64,000 nt of DNA, from positions 43,945,196-44,009,195 of the forward strand of contig NC_088708.1 in NCBI RefSeq assembly GCF_963576615.1, in the 5' to 3' direction. A program made the position numbers and the translations under genes. Shown piece after piece: positions 1 through 12,500 of the stretch (its first letter is position 1; each line of letters starts with the position of its first letter). The notes below the pieces were generated by a model. That model was not told the origin of the DNA and did not search any database. It was given only the letters and a program-made list of their open reading frames with translations. This stretch comes from Watersipora subatra. Its lineage: Eukaryota > Bryozoa > Gymnolaemata > Cheilostomatida > Watersiporidae.

Positions 1-1554
1 TCATTGTTCATTAATAGAGCAAGCATAGAGCCTCGGTTGTCCTCTCCTTATTGATACTAGTCACAGATGCTATTAGAAATTCTACCTTAACACGGAAAAC
101 TTCTAAAGAATGTATTCAATGCTTAAGTTTCAGATGTGGCTTTTTTATTTCTTCATGCACTTGTCACACCATTCTGTAGGCAGACGCTAGTCAGAACAGC
201 TATGTGAACCTCTTTGGATAAAGACTCGGTACATACTGTAAAACCTTTATTTGAACGCCATGACGCTCTATTTTTCAACTCTTTTCTTAGAGTGGCGCTT
301 TATTAGAGGTGCTGTTCGAATAAAGGGTGGTGTTGTTTTTTCAAACACCTCGTAAGAATGCTGAGAAGATAAATTTAACCCTTTCACGGGTAAATCAAAT
401 GTTGCCTATATTTTGTACTCTCCTTCGGGCGGTTTGACATTAACCCTTTTGGGCCCTTACCTCTAATTTGTCGTAAATCTTTAAATAAGGTAAATATACT
501 CAAAGAAGCTGATACATGTATCTACCATTTGATATCTATTCCTTACAGTTAACTTACGATGATTTTATAGCCTGAAAATTTTAAAGCCTAAAATATTTTT
601 CATTTGTGAAACGCTTTTATACATTTTGAAAAGGTCACACCTTTTTTTAAAAATTTTTCAACTGCTTTTTGACCTTTTTTTGCTGTGGTTAGAGCGTTTG
701 CTGCAAACTAGCTGATTGGTTGCATTACAAACTTGATTGATATTTTTCTATGTAGCCTTTTGGTAAATCAAGGTTAGTAAATAGCTTTGAGCATTTTTAA
801 TTTTATCTCATGTGAGGTGACATCTAGACTGCATGTTGCATCCTGCAGTTTAGAATACAAGGCATCTCATGCTCTTTTTATCTTCTTTTCTAGCCTAGTT
901 TTAGAACTTCCCCAAACGTTCTAGTCTTTGTCTTCTTTATATAACTCTCACTTTGGCGCTAAAGGTTGCTTTTTGTTTAGTTTGCTTTTTAAAATCCTGC
1001 AAATGAAACCTCTTTCAAAATGCTGCTTGTCAATGGTCATTGCTAGCATTTACTAACTCCATTTACTAACTACATTTACTAACACCACCTGATTCAACCT
1101 GAACAGACTATCTGACTCATTTAAACTTTAGGTTCGGCTATTAATATATGCTTTCTCTAATGGTCTGTAGAACAGCACATTAGATGTAAGGTCTCTAAAA
1201 CACTCACATAGGCTCAAATGTAGGCTGCATAGGTGGAATCTATATTTGTTAGTGTTTACGAGTTTATTATTCGTTCATTCAGCTAATTAATTACAGTTAT
1301 GTGGTCATCATTGTGGCTTTTCCTTGCTGGTAAAATAAGCCACTGCCTTTATGTGACAGCCTTTCATGTGTAACTCAAGCTAACACTTCACGGCATTGAC
1401 CCTTCAATAACAATACGTGAGCCTGATATGGTCGCTTAAGTGACTGATAGCTCATCTATTCACAGTTATCGCAAATATGACAAGAAACCAAACTCTGTAA
1501 ATAAAGGCGATTTGCAAATTGAAAAATATGCAAAATCGAATCTTTGATACTTTT
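1..1554. other. Intergenic, no gene recognised
   Basis: No open frame here has family resemblance or a splice-consistent structure. About 235-350 holds a short inverted motif (TGTAAAACCTTTATTTGAACG, later GTTCGAATAAAGGG) that looks like one end of a small foldback element. The rest is AT-rich unique-looking DNA. Confidence 0.5.
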
Positions 1555-2065
1555 CCCACCACCAAACGAGCTGGAGCAGAGTTTGAGAGTTTTTATGATA
1601 AATGCATGTGCACACAACTTACGAAGATTATTTATCAACAACGTCGCAAACCCTTGTCTCGAAATCTCATCAACAAATTTAACCATCGTTTTGTAAAGTT
1701 GTTAAAGTATAATAACGATACAAAACACATATAAGCCTATTTAAATATGCTACCAAGTTTTGTAAATTGTCGACAGTCTCTTAAAACTTACCCATCTGAT
1801 CGGATTATACACAAATAGACAGATTAATTTGGCCGAAAATCGTCACAAAACGCTTGAAAAGCTTAGTTTAATGAAAGTTAAGAAAGGCAAACGAAATGGT
1901 GAGCGACGGAGAATGGAACGATTAAGTCGTGCGCATTTCACGAAAAAATAACGCGCACATTCACCAGTCTATAGCATTGTCAAATTGCCGGAGGTTTCTG
2001 TAATTAACGTAGAAGTACAGAAATCGTTTCCTTTTTGCCGATTTCAAAGTAACTGACATTTTAGA
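1555..2065 (+). repeat. Solo arm of the CCCACGACCAAA inverted-repeat family
   Basis: Starts CCCACCACCAAACGAGC and then runs collinear with 10339-10930 and with the reverse complement of 12700-13301. Shared landmarks in order are TGATAAATGCA(TG)TGTGCACACAAC, CGTCGCAAACCCTTG, ACAAAACACATATAA, and CCATCTGATCGGATTATACA. No matching opposite arm is visible nearby, so this is a single arm or a deleted copy of a DNA element. No protein is encoded. Confidence 0.7.
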
Positions 2066-3489
2066 CACTTTTGAGTACTTTGGTATTCTAACTGATGTCC
2101 AATGCAGTGTAAGTAAAGGAAATGACGATGATATTTTTTTCTAACGATTCTTATGAGATTATTAGAATATTTAATTATAAGTTTGGATGACTACAGAACA
2201 ATGACTACGTAGTACAGATTTTCTAAAAATCTATATAAATATCACAACTTCTTGATATTGTTAGCTAGGACGTTTTGAAATGTAAACAAAATTGTGCATT
2301 GGTTTTATATTATTACTATAATAATAATATTGGTTATTCTAATAATATCAGTGCATTTCACTTCTAATATTGGCCAATATTGCATTTCTCCTATTGCAGG
2401 GGGAGAGATATAAGCATATGTATAATCTTTTCCTTTCATTATTGCTATTAACACCCACACCCAGTACATTACAGCTACCATTGCAGTTATCCTATTGCAC
2501 TGCAGTGCCATTTGACTGCTAATATTGCATTTCTCAACCATCAGTACCTTTTCTTTTTTTCCAATACATGTATCTCTTTGATCGTGGGCTAGTTTGTTCT
2601 AGTTAATTTTTTTAATTTGTTTTAGTTAATTTCTAGTTTGTAAGATGTTGGAGATGTTTCATACAATATTTGTGTTTTAAATAAAAATTGGACAACTAAC
2701 CCTAAAACTAAATGTTTTCAAGTGTTTGCCAATGTATTTAAGTATTTGCCAACAAATTTAATAAATCTATGCAGTTGAAGAATATAGAAGTTGCGTATGT
2801 GCCACCGTGATAGATGCCATAAGTGCCTGAAAAACAACAGTATATAAATATGTTAGCGGCAGCAATAAGGTTCTCATTAATCTGCCGCGGTAGAAAGCAT
2901 ATTGCTCTAGTTTGCTGATTGAGCACACAATTATTAATGCCTTATTTACAATTCCCAAAAAAATCCACTGAACATCCAGTAATAGCATTCAGGATTAAAT
3001 TGCTCTTTGCATCTGATCATGTCTCCAGTCATTAAGGTTTCCTTGCCTCTGAGCACATACATGTCCAGCCAAGATCACAGAGCCAATGTTTGTGTGGCGA
3101 TTGCTCTTAAAAACACACATAGCCTTTGCTTGCAGTAGGCTACGCAGACAATGTACTCGGTTTTCACGGGACTGCACACGCACGCACACAGAGTTTAATT
3201 TGTAATAGTTTGAGTCAAAGCTTTTTTAAAATAAACTATTTTCATCATTATCAATACCAAAAGCTGGCAAACCGAAGCATGATCTTGATATAATCAAACT
3301 CATTTTTTACCAGAGTGACATGACAAATTATAGGAAACTATCATTATACTGAAGGGGAGCCTATTTGTACCGTAACTGCCATCCCATTGCAGTAAACGAT
3401 TTTTTTTGCATTTTGCAGCACATTTATATTGAGTAAATATTACTTATTCAAAATGAGTTAATTTAGTCAATTTTGTATTTTAGACTAGC
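2066..3489. other. Intergenic upstream of the SerRS-like gene
   Basis: AT-rich, without a recognisable coding exon or tandem array. The T-rich sequence ending TATTTTAG at 3475-3482, just before the ATG at 3490, looks like a splice acceptor, so a non-coding 5' exon may lie in this stretch. I could not place it. Confidence 0.4.
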
Positions 3490-4797
3490 ATGCAGTCTAT
3501 ATCTTTACTAACTCGGAGAATATATAAAAGCACAAGGCTTCTATATCGCTCTTTATGTAAAGAAGCAAAGCGATCATTTCCTAAAGTTAATGGTGAATGG
3601 CTGATGGATCAGTACCCAGACATAGCTCTAGTAACCACTAATTCCCACCAGCTTGTTGACAGCCTTGTCAGGCGAATACAAGCTAAGAACCATGAAGTTG
3701 CTGAGGAACTTGTTGATGAGCTTAAAAGCAGCTTTGAATTTTATAAGTTTAAGTTAGCCAGGACAAAAGACATCAGCCAAAAGTTAACAAGCGAAAAGCT
3801 TTCACCATTGACATTGTCAGATTTGCGTAGTGAATTCCGTGCATCATTAAGAGATACCAAAGTGGCTTACACTGATTTTATGGACCTGTACAATTCTTTT
3901 CCTAATATTATTGAGCATAATGACATCAACCAAAAAGTAGCAGTAAAGTCATGCTTGGCTGATACTGTTATTCCATCATTAAAATGGACTGGTTTTGACC
4001 AAGAGAACCGCGACGATTACCAAAGGAGTGGTTATCTCACTGGTGAAGCTGCTATTAAGCAGCTGGAGCTCCAAGGCTTTGCTTGTGAATACCTCGAGCA
4101 ATTTAAAATGGTACCAGTCACATTTCCCAGCTTCGTGCGTCAAGAAGTAACAGCACAAAGTGGGGTATCTACAATGTTGGATTCAGACATATACACGTTG
4201 CTCACGAAACCTGAAATGCATGCAGATGCTGATTCATCACTCGACAAAAGTGACCGAAGCAATCGCAAAGCTAAGTCCGAAGACAATTTTGTATACCAGG
4301 TGCATGGCTTGTCCGAAATTTTACTCATGACATTTTTTATTCGACGAAACCTCGCTAACCATCTTCCATTTTGGTTGTACTCTATTGGCAACCAATACCG
4401 GATGCCCTGCAGCGGGGAGATGGCACAATCCATGGTGGTCCCATTTGTGGGAGCCTGTAGTACAAATCAAGAAGCACTTGCTCATTTTCATTTTGGAGTT
4501 AACCTCATTGAAGAATTCTGGAAAGTACTCAAGTTAGATGTTATCAAGATCGCTGTTGAGCCTCACCACTTGTCGCAGCATGAAGCTTGTGCAACTGAAT
4601 TTATCATGAAGTATACTCAAAAGACTGGGCGGCGAACTGTTCTCTCTCGGATGTCTCTCAGCAATGATTATGTAGGAAGAAGGATTATGGCGTACACTAA
4701 ATGTTCTCAGGACAATACCATATCTTTTGACGAAAAGTTCTGCTTCTTTGCAACTGGAAACTTGGTGGACATTAGCGCTCTCATTGCCAACATCTGA
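3490..4797 (+). CDS. Seryl-tRNA synthetase-like mitochondrial protein (SLIMP-like)
   Basis: An uninterrupted 435-codon frame. The first ~30 residues are rich in R/K/S/L without acidic residues until E25, typical of a mitochondrial presequence. Residues ~40-145 are helical and charged, in the place of the SerRS N-terminal arm. Residues ~190-435 follow the class II SerRS core: GLSE at 273-276 where SerRS has its serine-binding TxE motif, LPFWLYSIGNQYR at 292-304 in the motif 2 position with R304 followed by M-P instead of the usual x-E, and SLSNDYVGRR at 389-398 where SerRS has the cysteine/asparagine-rich strand. A motif 3 arginine glycine-rich helix is not evident. This matches the SLIMP class of SerRS paralogues, which in Drosophila are mitochondrial, non-aminoacylating and bind SerRS2 and LON protease. 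The alternative is a very divergent SARS2. The gene is intronless in its coding part. Confidence 0.8.
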   Translation: MQSISLLTRRIYKSTRLLYRSLCKEAKRSFPKVNGEWLMDQYPDIALVTTNSHQLVDSLVRRIQAKNHEVAEELVDELKSSFEFYKFKLARTKDISQKLTSEKLSPLTLSDLRSEFRASLRDTKVAYTDFMDLYNSFPNIIEHNDINQKVAVKSCLADTVIPSLKWTGFDQENRDDYQRSGYLTGEAAIKQLELQGFACEYLEQFKMVPVTFPSFVRQEVTAQSGVSTMLDSDIYTLLTKPEMHADADSSLDKSDRSNRKAKSEDNFVYQVHGLSEILLMTFFIRRNLANHLPFWLYSIGNQYRMPCSGEMAQSMVVPFVGACSTNQEALAHFHFGVNLIEEFWKVLKLDVIKIAVEPHHLSQHEACATEFIMKYTQKTGRRTVLSRMSLSNDYVGRRIMAYTKCSQDNTISFDEKFCFFATGNLVDISALIANI

Positions 4798-4903
4798 TGT
4801 TAGTTTTCTAGTAATACCAGCAATTTATTAGTTTTTTTATATCAGGTCAAGGAGTTCGTTTTCATTATGATTTAATGACAAATATAAGCTATTTTTGTAG
4901 CTA

Positions 4904-4909
4904 AATAAA
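4904..4909 (+). terminator. Polyadenylation signal of the SerRS-like gene
   Basis: AATAAA 107 bases after the TGA stop, the first canonical signal downstream and at a usual 3' UTR distance. Confidence 0.65.
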
Positions 4910-4917
4910 CACAATAC

Positions 4918-5115
4918 CTTTTTTCTCAATGACAAGGCTCTCTATACTAAATATGACTGGTACAAGCTTGCTGTCTGCAATACAGTTGTTTCCACTGATA
5001 GAAATCAATGTAGGTAACCTGTTCACTGTGTAGACTGAATCCCACCAGCTATGTTGTTTTGTTGCATATTCAAAGCTTAAAAGTTGAGTTATTTCCATCG
5101 TCCACATTTCGTTAG
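4918..5115 (-). other. Possible orphan internal exon (66 codons), function unknown
   Basis: On the minus strand a T-rich tract ending TTTTTTGTAG (acceptor) is followed by 198 open bases and GTATTG (weak donor). The phases are symmetrical (1-1). The peptide contains SWWDSVYTVNRLPTLISISG and looks protein-like, but I recognise no family and find no neighbouring exon with matching phase. It begins 9 bases past the poly(A) signal of the plus-strand gene. It could be chance. Confidence 0.22.
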
Positions 5116-6530
5116 CTACAAAAAACATTTTGACAATGGTTTTGTATACTTAAAAAAATATCTTGTTTAATTTTTTTTAATTTAGCAGTCACTACGCATA
5201 ATTTTTTATTTAGTAGCAAAATTTAGTAGCTCATCTTCGGTCTTAGCATTTATTAGCCCACAGCTTGATAATGCTCATTCTGTCAATGAGCTATTGCAAA
5301 GCTGTAAAGGGAATGCATCGGTGCAATTGAACAATACTTTTTTCCTGTTGCTCCTTATTTCAAATTCTACTAGAATTAAGAATTCAGTTATGGGAGCTAC
5401 AATAATCATTTCCAGTTTTAAAGGTATTTTATTAACCTTTTTTATACCATGTGTTTTAAGGGCTTATGAATGATAGGGTTTTAAAAGCAATGACAACTCC
5501 ATCAACTCCCGCTCTTATCAGACTGGTTTTGACTGCTCATGAATATTCCTTGTTAGGTAATAATATACATGTACAGGCTCTTTAAAGCTTATAAAATGAA
5601 CCATATTCATTTATCCAGCAGACACTTTATTCACCAAATATGTCTAGCTATCGCCCATTCACATCTTTTTTCAAGTTTTGAAGTTTTCTCTGCCTTTACT
5701 GATAAGTTTTAAATAAGGTTGATGGTACAACTCACTGGTTGCTTGTTATTTATCACTTTTATTAAAACAAGAGCTTCATAGAGTAATATTAACACCTTCA
5801 ATTGGGTTCGATCATGCCAAAATCAGTCCTTGTGAGAATTACTTATAGCAAGAGGGTTACTGTTAATATGCCTCACCAGAAACTACCAAATGAATCCTGC
5901 TTAATACTTATCATTTTTTGAACTCACTTTAAACGTTGTGTTAACTTGTTTATTAAACACCATTATAGTTGGTGAACCTTAAGCAAAGGTTGCCATTTTG
6001 GATCCAGCCCTACTCATCGCTGTCACTTACATCTTCATAATGCACAAGCTCACTTGCAACCATGTATAACACAATTGGTTTTTCATAATAAGGTATGTAA
6101 TCGTCTCATTGACATCTCTAAAGGAAAATAACAAATGAGTCATAACAGCCGAGTTGAGCAAACCCTTTGTATACAACTGCTGATAAGCAGGTGAAAATTA
6201 GATCCGAAAGGAAAATGTGTTGTAATCACAACTCATCTAGAAACTTCAGACATGAATGCTTAGTGCTGTTATTAATTTTTCTGTCCCATCTTCATTCAGT
6301 TTGAAAAAAATGTGTCATATTCTTAGTTTTCCATTTACACGAGTTTAGATGATTTATTTTCTGTAGAGTTTTACCGCTATACCATATGCTAATTGCTATG
6401 AGGTGATTGCTAAGAATGCCATGTCACGCAAGACAACTTCACTGGCTATTCTTCACTAAGCTTTGCAATTACATGTAGATGAGCGCATTTGAATGAATGA
6501 TGAAATCTAGAGCACAAGTATACTTACAGC
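5116..6530. other. Intergenic, nothing convincing
   Basis: No array, no transposon end and no supported exon. A short minus-strand stretch near 6030-6120 has an acceptor-like TTTTCCTTTAG and two donor-like sites (GTGAGC, GTAAGT), but no frame joins it to anything. Confidence 0.35.
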
Positions 6531-6536
6531 TTTATT
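6531..6536 (-). terminator. Polyadenylation signal of the unrecognised minus-strand gene
   Basis: TTTATT on the plus strand is AATAAA on the minus strand, 87 bases beyond the TAA stop at 6623-6625. A second AATAAA overlaps the stop codon itself. Confidence 0.5.
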
Positions 6537-6622
6537 CAACAAGTGATTTTGCTGCCTTTTTTACATGCAACACACAAATAGTTCAGCAGATAAAAACAAT
6601 TGACCAGTTGGGTAAGTAGGAT

Positions 6623-8925
6623 TTATTGTGAAGTATTCTGCTTTGGTGGGGTCTGGTCTTCCAAATCTGGGATAGCAAGTGAATCACCGTTGGCACCTTG
6701 CAGTAGGCTTTTCACTGCTAGGTCATGTGAGGGTACATTCAGTGATATTCGCTTTATCATTTCATGACTTACTTCTTGGACGACGATATTTTCCTACAAT
6801 TAGTAACCTTTGTGTTGGCTAACCATGAATGTCGGCAGTTGGCAAGTGTAGTGAAAATTTGCACTCACAATACCGGATGCCATTTATAGGGTCCGGAATT
6901 GAGATAGATAAAATGATATGTCACTGTACTTACATTTGAGGCCATTCTAGGAGCTAGCAGCTCTGCTGATGGGTGTATTAGAAAGCCTGGTACATAATCT
7001 ACAAGTGCTCTGTACCTTGATAGTGCTGGTCCATGCCTAGGATTCGGCCTTATCGCATCTTTTAGTCGCTGCAACAGAACCCACATATTGACTCGTCAGT
7101 TCTACCATCAGTGAAAATGTTGCTTCTTTATTTAGACGCAATCATGGAGATTATTGTGTGACTCGGACTGAGAATTTTGGCTACTTCGTGTAATATACCG
7201 AAAGGACCCCCTTTGTTTTCAGCTCATAGTTAGACAACTGCATGCATCTCGAGACCTGGTAAGATAGATTATATAGTGACAGACCTTCAGTAAGCACGGC
7301 AACAGAAAATAGAGTTATAAGCCATGTACAGCTTTGCTTCCAACATGGGATTTCGTTCTGTCACTACCGATTTCTGGCTTGTTCTATGAATTAGCTATTA
7401 GCTTGTAATGCGTATTTTTACTCAAGTGGTTAGCAGGTCTTGCAAAGCGGAGTTTGTAAAAATTGAGGTTTCATTTGTATGTTACCAAATAATTGCTGAT
7501 TTGCAACTCGAAAATTGTAGTAATTAGCACAACCTCAGCGATGCCATCTCATCCATTTTTAAATAGTAGCCTGTCGGCCACTGACTTGTCTTGTTCCAGC
7601 TACAGGTAGCGTAGACCTTGTCTTGACTTGGTGATTTTCAAACTAGCATGAATTGGTTTTTGTTCATAAACAATTTATAAGCAAGGGATTTGTCCAGGGA
7701 CTGCTGGAAAAGTGAGCAATAAGCGGAATCACACCTGAGACCTGAGGTCCACCAGCAAACACCCCTACCAACTATGCTATTTGTCCTAGAAATAGAATTA
7801 TTTGCTTTTATCATAAATAACGGTAAGTTCGGCAATGCCCAGAATTTATTTTATTCTCAACCAAATAGCTCACAAGTGGGTGTTCAAGTGGCTGGTTATC
7901 CCGAACCAGATGGAGTTTGGAGACCAAATATTTTTAGCAATTTTGTAGAAGGCACCGAGCATATGCGTAAAAGGTTTGGCTGAAGTTGACCAAAAGTATG
8001 CCAACGCATAGGGTCCATGCCGACACGTACACGCACGATGACAAAGGGCTTTATTAATGTACTATTATATTTGACATTTAAGCAAGAATATATAGAGAAA
8101 GTACAAATAATTAATAGCTTGTGAATCACACATTGATAGCCATTTTGTGTTGTTGAATGAATGTGTCATACTGTTTGGGCTTGAGAAATGTCTTGCTACA
8201 TTATTTGCATGTTACTAGGTACAAATGTACTTTGCTGCCAATGCCACCAAGATTTAATCTTCATTCCATTACAACAAGGCTCTATGTAAAATCTTTACTA
8301 TAATGAGAGCCGCGACCATCCGTTCATTTGTCTGAAGTCACTCTAAGAGTGTTAGTAAAAGTAAAAATTTGTCTCGCACAAGCATTGTACATTGTTGTTT
8401 CAATTTGTGGACAGGCATGCTATGAACTGCACCACTTCACCACCTTCCAAATTGAAGAATATTTGTGCACATAGTTATTACACATCACAATCTCTCACGA
8501 CGCACGAGGCTGCCAGCGTACTAGTAAGAATAGTTTGTTACAGCATATATTATTAGTGCTGTCATTCAGAAGTACACTACAACGTATAATTGGCCTCACT
8601 AGACTCCATTGATAAGTATATCACCATAAGAGAGCTTGTGTCACTTGGGTCAATTCTTTGTTTGTGGAAAATCATCTTCTCGATAAATCAACAAGTGTGA
8701 CCACAGTCACATTCAACGCATCTGGCACTACCAAGGTGTAAAATTTTACTTTCTTTTGCCAAAGAGTATTCCAAAACCTACACACTTCCCTTAGTTTATT
8801 ACAGTTCAACTGTTATATATATAAATCTGGAAAAAAGCAAACTAACAATCATTTTTTGTTTAAGTTAGAATGTGAATAAATAAACTTACCTTATATACAA
8901 CATAAACTGTATTATGAAAGCCATG
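6623..8925 (-). CDS. C-terminal exons of an unrecognised gene
   Basis: Two well-supported exons: 6934-7068 (45 codons, acceptor TTCTGTTGCAG, donor GTAAGT) and 6623-6793 (57 codons including TAA, acceptor ATTGTAG), joined in phase 0. A possible third, 8890-8925 (12 codons, acceptor TTTGTTTGCACCAG, donor GTAAGT), also joins in phase 0. The middle exon reads RLKDAIRPNPRHGPALSRYR then VPGFLIHPSAELLAPRMASN. The last reads ENIVVQEVSHEMIKRISLNV and ends in a polar tail QTPPKQNTSQ. I do not recognise the family. The PNPRHGPALSRY stretch looks conserved and would make a good query. No signal peptide or membrane segment is seen in this part. Upstream exons should lie at higher coordinates, in repeat-rich DNA where I could not find them. 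Confidence 0.6.
7650..7800 (-). repeat. tRNA-like SINE head
   Basis: On the minus strand an A-box-like TAGCATAGTTGGTAGGGGTG is followed about 45 bases later by a B-box-like GGTGTGATTCCGC. No full tRNA cloverleaf is formed, so this is a tRNA-derived SINE fragment and not a tRNA gene. Confidence 0.45.
8275..8525 (-). repeat. SINE-like dispersed repeat, reverse copy
   Basis: Contains AATCTTTACTATAATGAGAG, shared with 16139-16158, and a TATTACACATCACAATCTCTC segment that is the reverse complement of 18490-18520. No coding capacity is seen. Confidence 0.5.
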
Positions 8926-8972
8926 CTGGTGCAAACAAAACAATTACATGTCTAATTCAGCTTTGAAAAATA

Positions 8973-9509
8973 GTCACTCATAGGATACACAATAGTAAAT
9001 CATAGGATATACCATAGTGAATCATAAGGTATACCATAGTGAATCTAGATATCATAGAAGAAGATATACCATAGTGAGTCATAAGATATACCATAGTGAG
9101 TCATAAGATATACCATAGTGAGTCATAAGATATACCATAGTGAATCATAAGATATACCATAGTGAGTTATAAGATATACCATAGTGAGTTATAAGATATA
9201 CCATAGTGAGTCATAAGATATACCATAGTGAGTCATTATATATACCATAGTGAGTTATAAGATATACCATAGTGAGTCATAAGATATACCATAGTGAGTC
9301 ATAAGATATACCATAGTGAGTCATAAGATATACCATAGTGAGTCGTAAGATATACCATAGTGAGTCATAAGATATACCATAGTGAGTCATAAGATATACC
9401 ATAGTGAGTCATAAGATATACCATAGTGAGTTATAAGATATACCATAGTGAGTTATAAGATATACTATAGTGAGTCATTATATATACCATAGTGAGTCAT
9501 AAGATATAC
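8973..9509. repeat. 22-bp minisatellite, first segment
   Basis: About 24 copies of a 22-base unit whose core is CCATAGTGAGTCATAAGATA, with T/C variation in TCATAA/TTATAA. The same unit resumes at 13303-13377 and 14201-14356, so one original array has been split by the inserts at 9510-13301 and 13378-14200. Confidence 0.95.
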
Positions 9510-12500
9510 TAGAAATTCCCCTGTCATACAGCCCATGACCTGATAATGGAATAAGTGAAAATGGAAAAAAAAGGGTAGTGCTGGTTGTTGAAAAAGTAGT
9601 TGTTCGAGATGATATAAAATAAATTTGAGGGAGCACGACTTCAAAAAGTAAATTCTAATAATCTAGGAATTTGACAGGGGAACTTGTTGGCACGTATGAC
9701 ATAGCTGTATTTGAGCATTGTATGTAATGAAATGTTTCTCATTACATCCAGTACACGTGAGCTGTGATATCTTGTTGTCAAGTCTGCCTAGAAAGTTGTT
9801 ACGCAGTTCTCGAAAATCAGGACAATCTAAAGATTGAAAATGAGGAATGTGATGAAGGGGGGGCAGCATTGGGAGGAGCAATATTGTTTTGTGCAATATT
9901 TTCATGGTCAATGATGTCCATAAAATCATGATCATCATGTGGAAACAAAGGGGCTGCCAAGTCCATGTCATTTACATCACCTACAACATCTACTAAAGAA
10001 TTCTCTGAATCAGATGAGTTGTTGTTACTAATTTGAGTAGCGTGTTGTTGAACATTAGCATTTGATGTTGATGGTTGCTGTGAGGACCTTCTATTTATCC
10101 GCCTATTGAGCTGTAATAATTGAGAGACCCATGGACGGCCACTGCGTCGGCCACGACATGGTGTTCTGGGAAGTTGTATGTCCATGGTAGTTGTCAAATT
10201 GTTTTGAAATTAAATTCAAAAAGTCAATTATGCAAAACAAAAGGTAAAAAATTCACACCTATTCTACCACTATCTCAAACCTGTTTTACAACAATAAAAT
10301 GAATATTAATTTAAGCTGTAGCCCTAACCTACTGTAATCCCACGACCAAACAAGAGTGAAACGATTGGTTGGGAGAATTATGATAAATGCACATGTGCAC
10401 ACAACTCCCGAAAAATTATCCGTTAACGGCCGTCACCAAACCCTTGCAATGAAATCCTATCAACAAATTTAACTATTTTTCAGTAAAGTCGTTTAAGTAT
10501 AATAATGATACAAAACACATATAAACCTATTTAAATATGTTACCAAGCCTTTGAAAGGTTGACGCAAATTCCTAAAACTAACCCATCTGATCGGATTATA
10601 CATAAATAGACAGATTTATTAGGACGAAAATCGTCACAAAACGCCTGAAAAGCTTCGTTTTATAAAAGTTAAGACCGGAAATTGAAACGCCGAGCGACAG
10701 AGAATAGAACGATAAAGTCTTGCCACAAATCGCCACAAAACGCTTGAACAGCTTGGTTTATTAATAGTTTCGACCGACCTACGAAACGCCAATAAAGCCG
10801 TGCGACAGATAGTAGAACTGTTTACTGTGTACTGTTTGAGGCGTAGACCGATTTACAGGTACGAAAATGTGGTACACAGTTTATCAGCCTACGTTTTTGG
10901 CCAATTACCGAAGGTTTTTCAAATTATCTAGAACATCAGCCATATTTCTTTACATCTTATCTACAAGGTAGGGCGTTATTACAACGCCCTTTTATGACAA
11001 GAATATTTCTTTATTTCACACCAGTTTTCATAAAACTTCCAGACGCGTAAATGCCAGCGCTTGCTCTCTGTTACATATCGCTGTCAAAACCATTCTACAT
11101 TCATCACAACACAACCAAATTTCAAACTGTAAATTACACATCAGTTTGCCGTTTAACGTTTAATATTGCATTTCAGAGATATAATAAACATATTTCTTTA
11201 TTGTTGGCATTGTTGTTGTTAGTTAAATTACGTACAGTAGGTTAGGTCTACAGCTTGAATTAATATTTATTTTATTATTGTAAAACATAAGTTTGAGATA
11301 GTTAAATATTTATTTTATTAATATTTATTTCTGTTACATATCGTTGTCAAAACCGTTCTGCATTCAACACAACCAACTTTCAAACTGTATATTACAATAT
11401 ATTTTACTTGTAATATTGCATTTCAGAGCTATAATAAACATATTTCATTATTGCTGTTGTTAGTTAAATTACGTACAGTAGTTTAGGTCTACAGCTTGAA
11501 TTAATATTTATTTTAACCAACAACCAACTTTCAAATTGTGTATTACACGGCAGCTTGCCATTTTACTTTTAATATTGCATTTCAATATAATAAGAGATTT
11601 AATAAACATATTTCATTATTGCTGTTGTTAGTTAAATTACGTACAGTAGGTTAGGTCTACGGCTTGAATTAATGTTTATTTTATTATTGTAAAAGATAAG
11701 TTTGAGATAGTTAAATATTTATTTTATTAATATTTATTTCTGTTACATATCGCTGTCAAAACCGTTCTACATTCAACACAACCAACTTTCAAACTGTATA
11801 TTACAATATATTTTACTTTTAACATTGCATTTCAGATATATAATAAACATATTTTATTATTGTTGTTGTTAGTTTAATTACTTACAGTAATTTAGGTCTA
11901 CAGCTTGAATTAATATTTATTTTGACCAAAAAAACAATTTTCTTCAAATTGTATATTACATGGCAGCTTGCCATTTACTTTTAATATTGCATTTCAATAT
12001 AATAAGAGATATAATAAACATATATCATTATTGCTGTTGTTATTTAAATTACGTACAGTAGTTTAGGTCTACAGCTTGAATTAATATTTATTTTATTATT
12101 GTAAAACATTAGTTTGAGATAGTTATTTATTTATTTTATTAATATTTATTTATGTTACATTTCTGTTATTTCTGCTGCGCCTTTTTAGAGTCGTGCTCCC
12201 TCAAATTTATTTTATATCATCTCAAACGAGTCTCATTTACATTGTACTCTGTCAATTCCTGCTGAAAACTACTTTTTCGACAACCAACAGTACCCTTTCT
12301 TTTTTCCATTACTACTTTGGTCGTGGGCTGTATGACAGTGGAATTTCTAGTGTATGTAATTTAACAACAGTAATAAGGAAATATGTTTATTATATCTTTG
12401 AAATGCAATATTAGAAGTAAAATGGCAAGCTGCTGTGTAATATACACAGTTTGAAAGTTGGTTGTGTTGAATGTAGAATGGCTTTGATAGCGATCTAGCA

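Noticed and set aside
6030-6125. Minus-strand exon candidate with acidic end EDVSDSDE
   Set aside because: The frame that gives this peptide is closed near its acceptor, and no neighbouring exon matches its phase.
8973-9509. CRISPR-like array
   Set aside because: The units are head-to-tail without unique spacers, in a eukaryotic setting.
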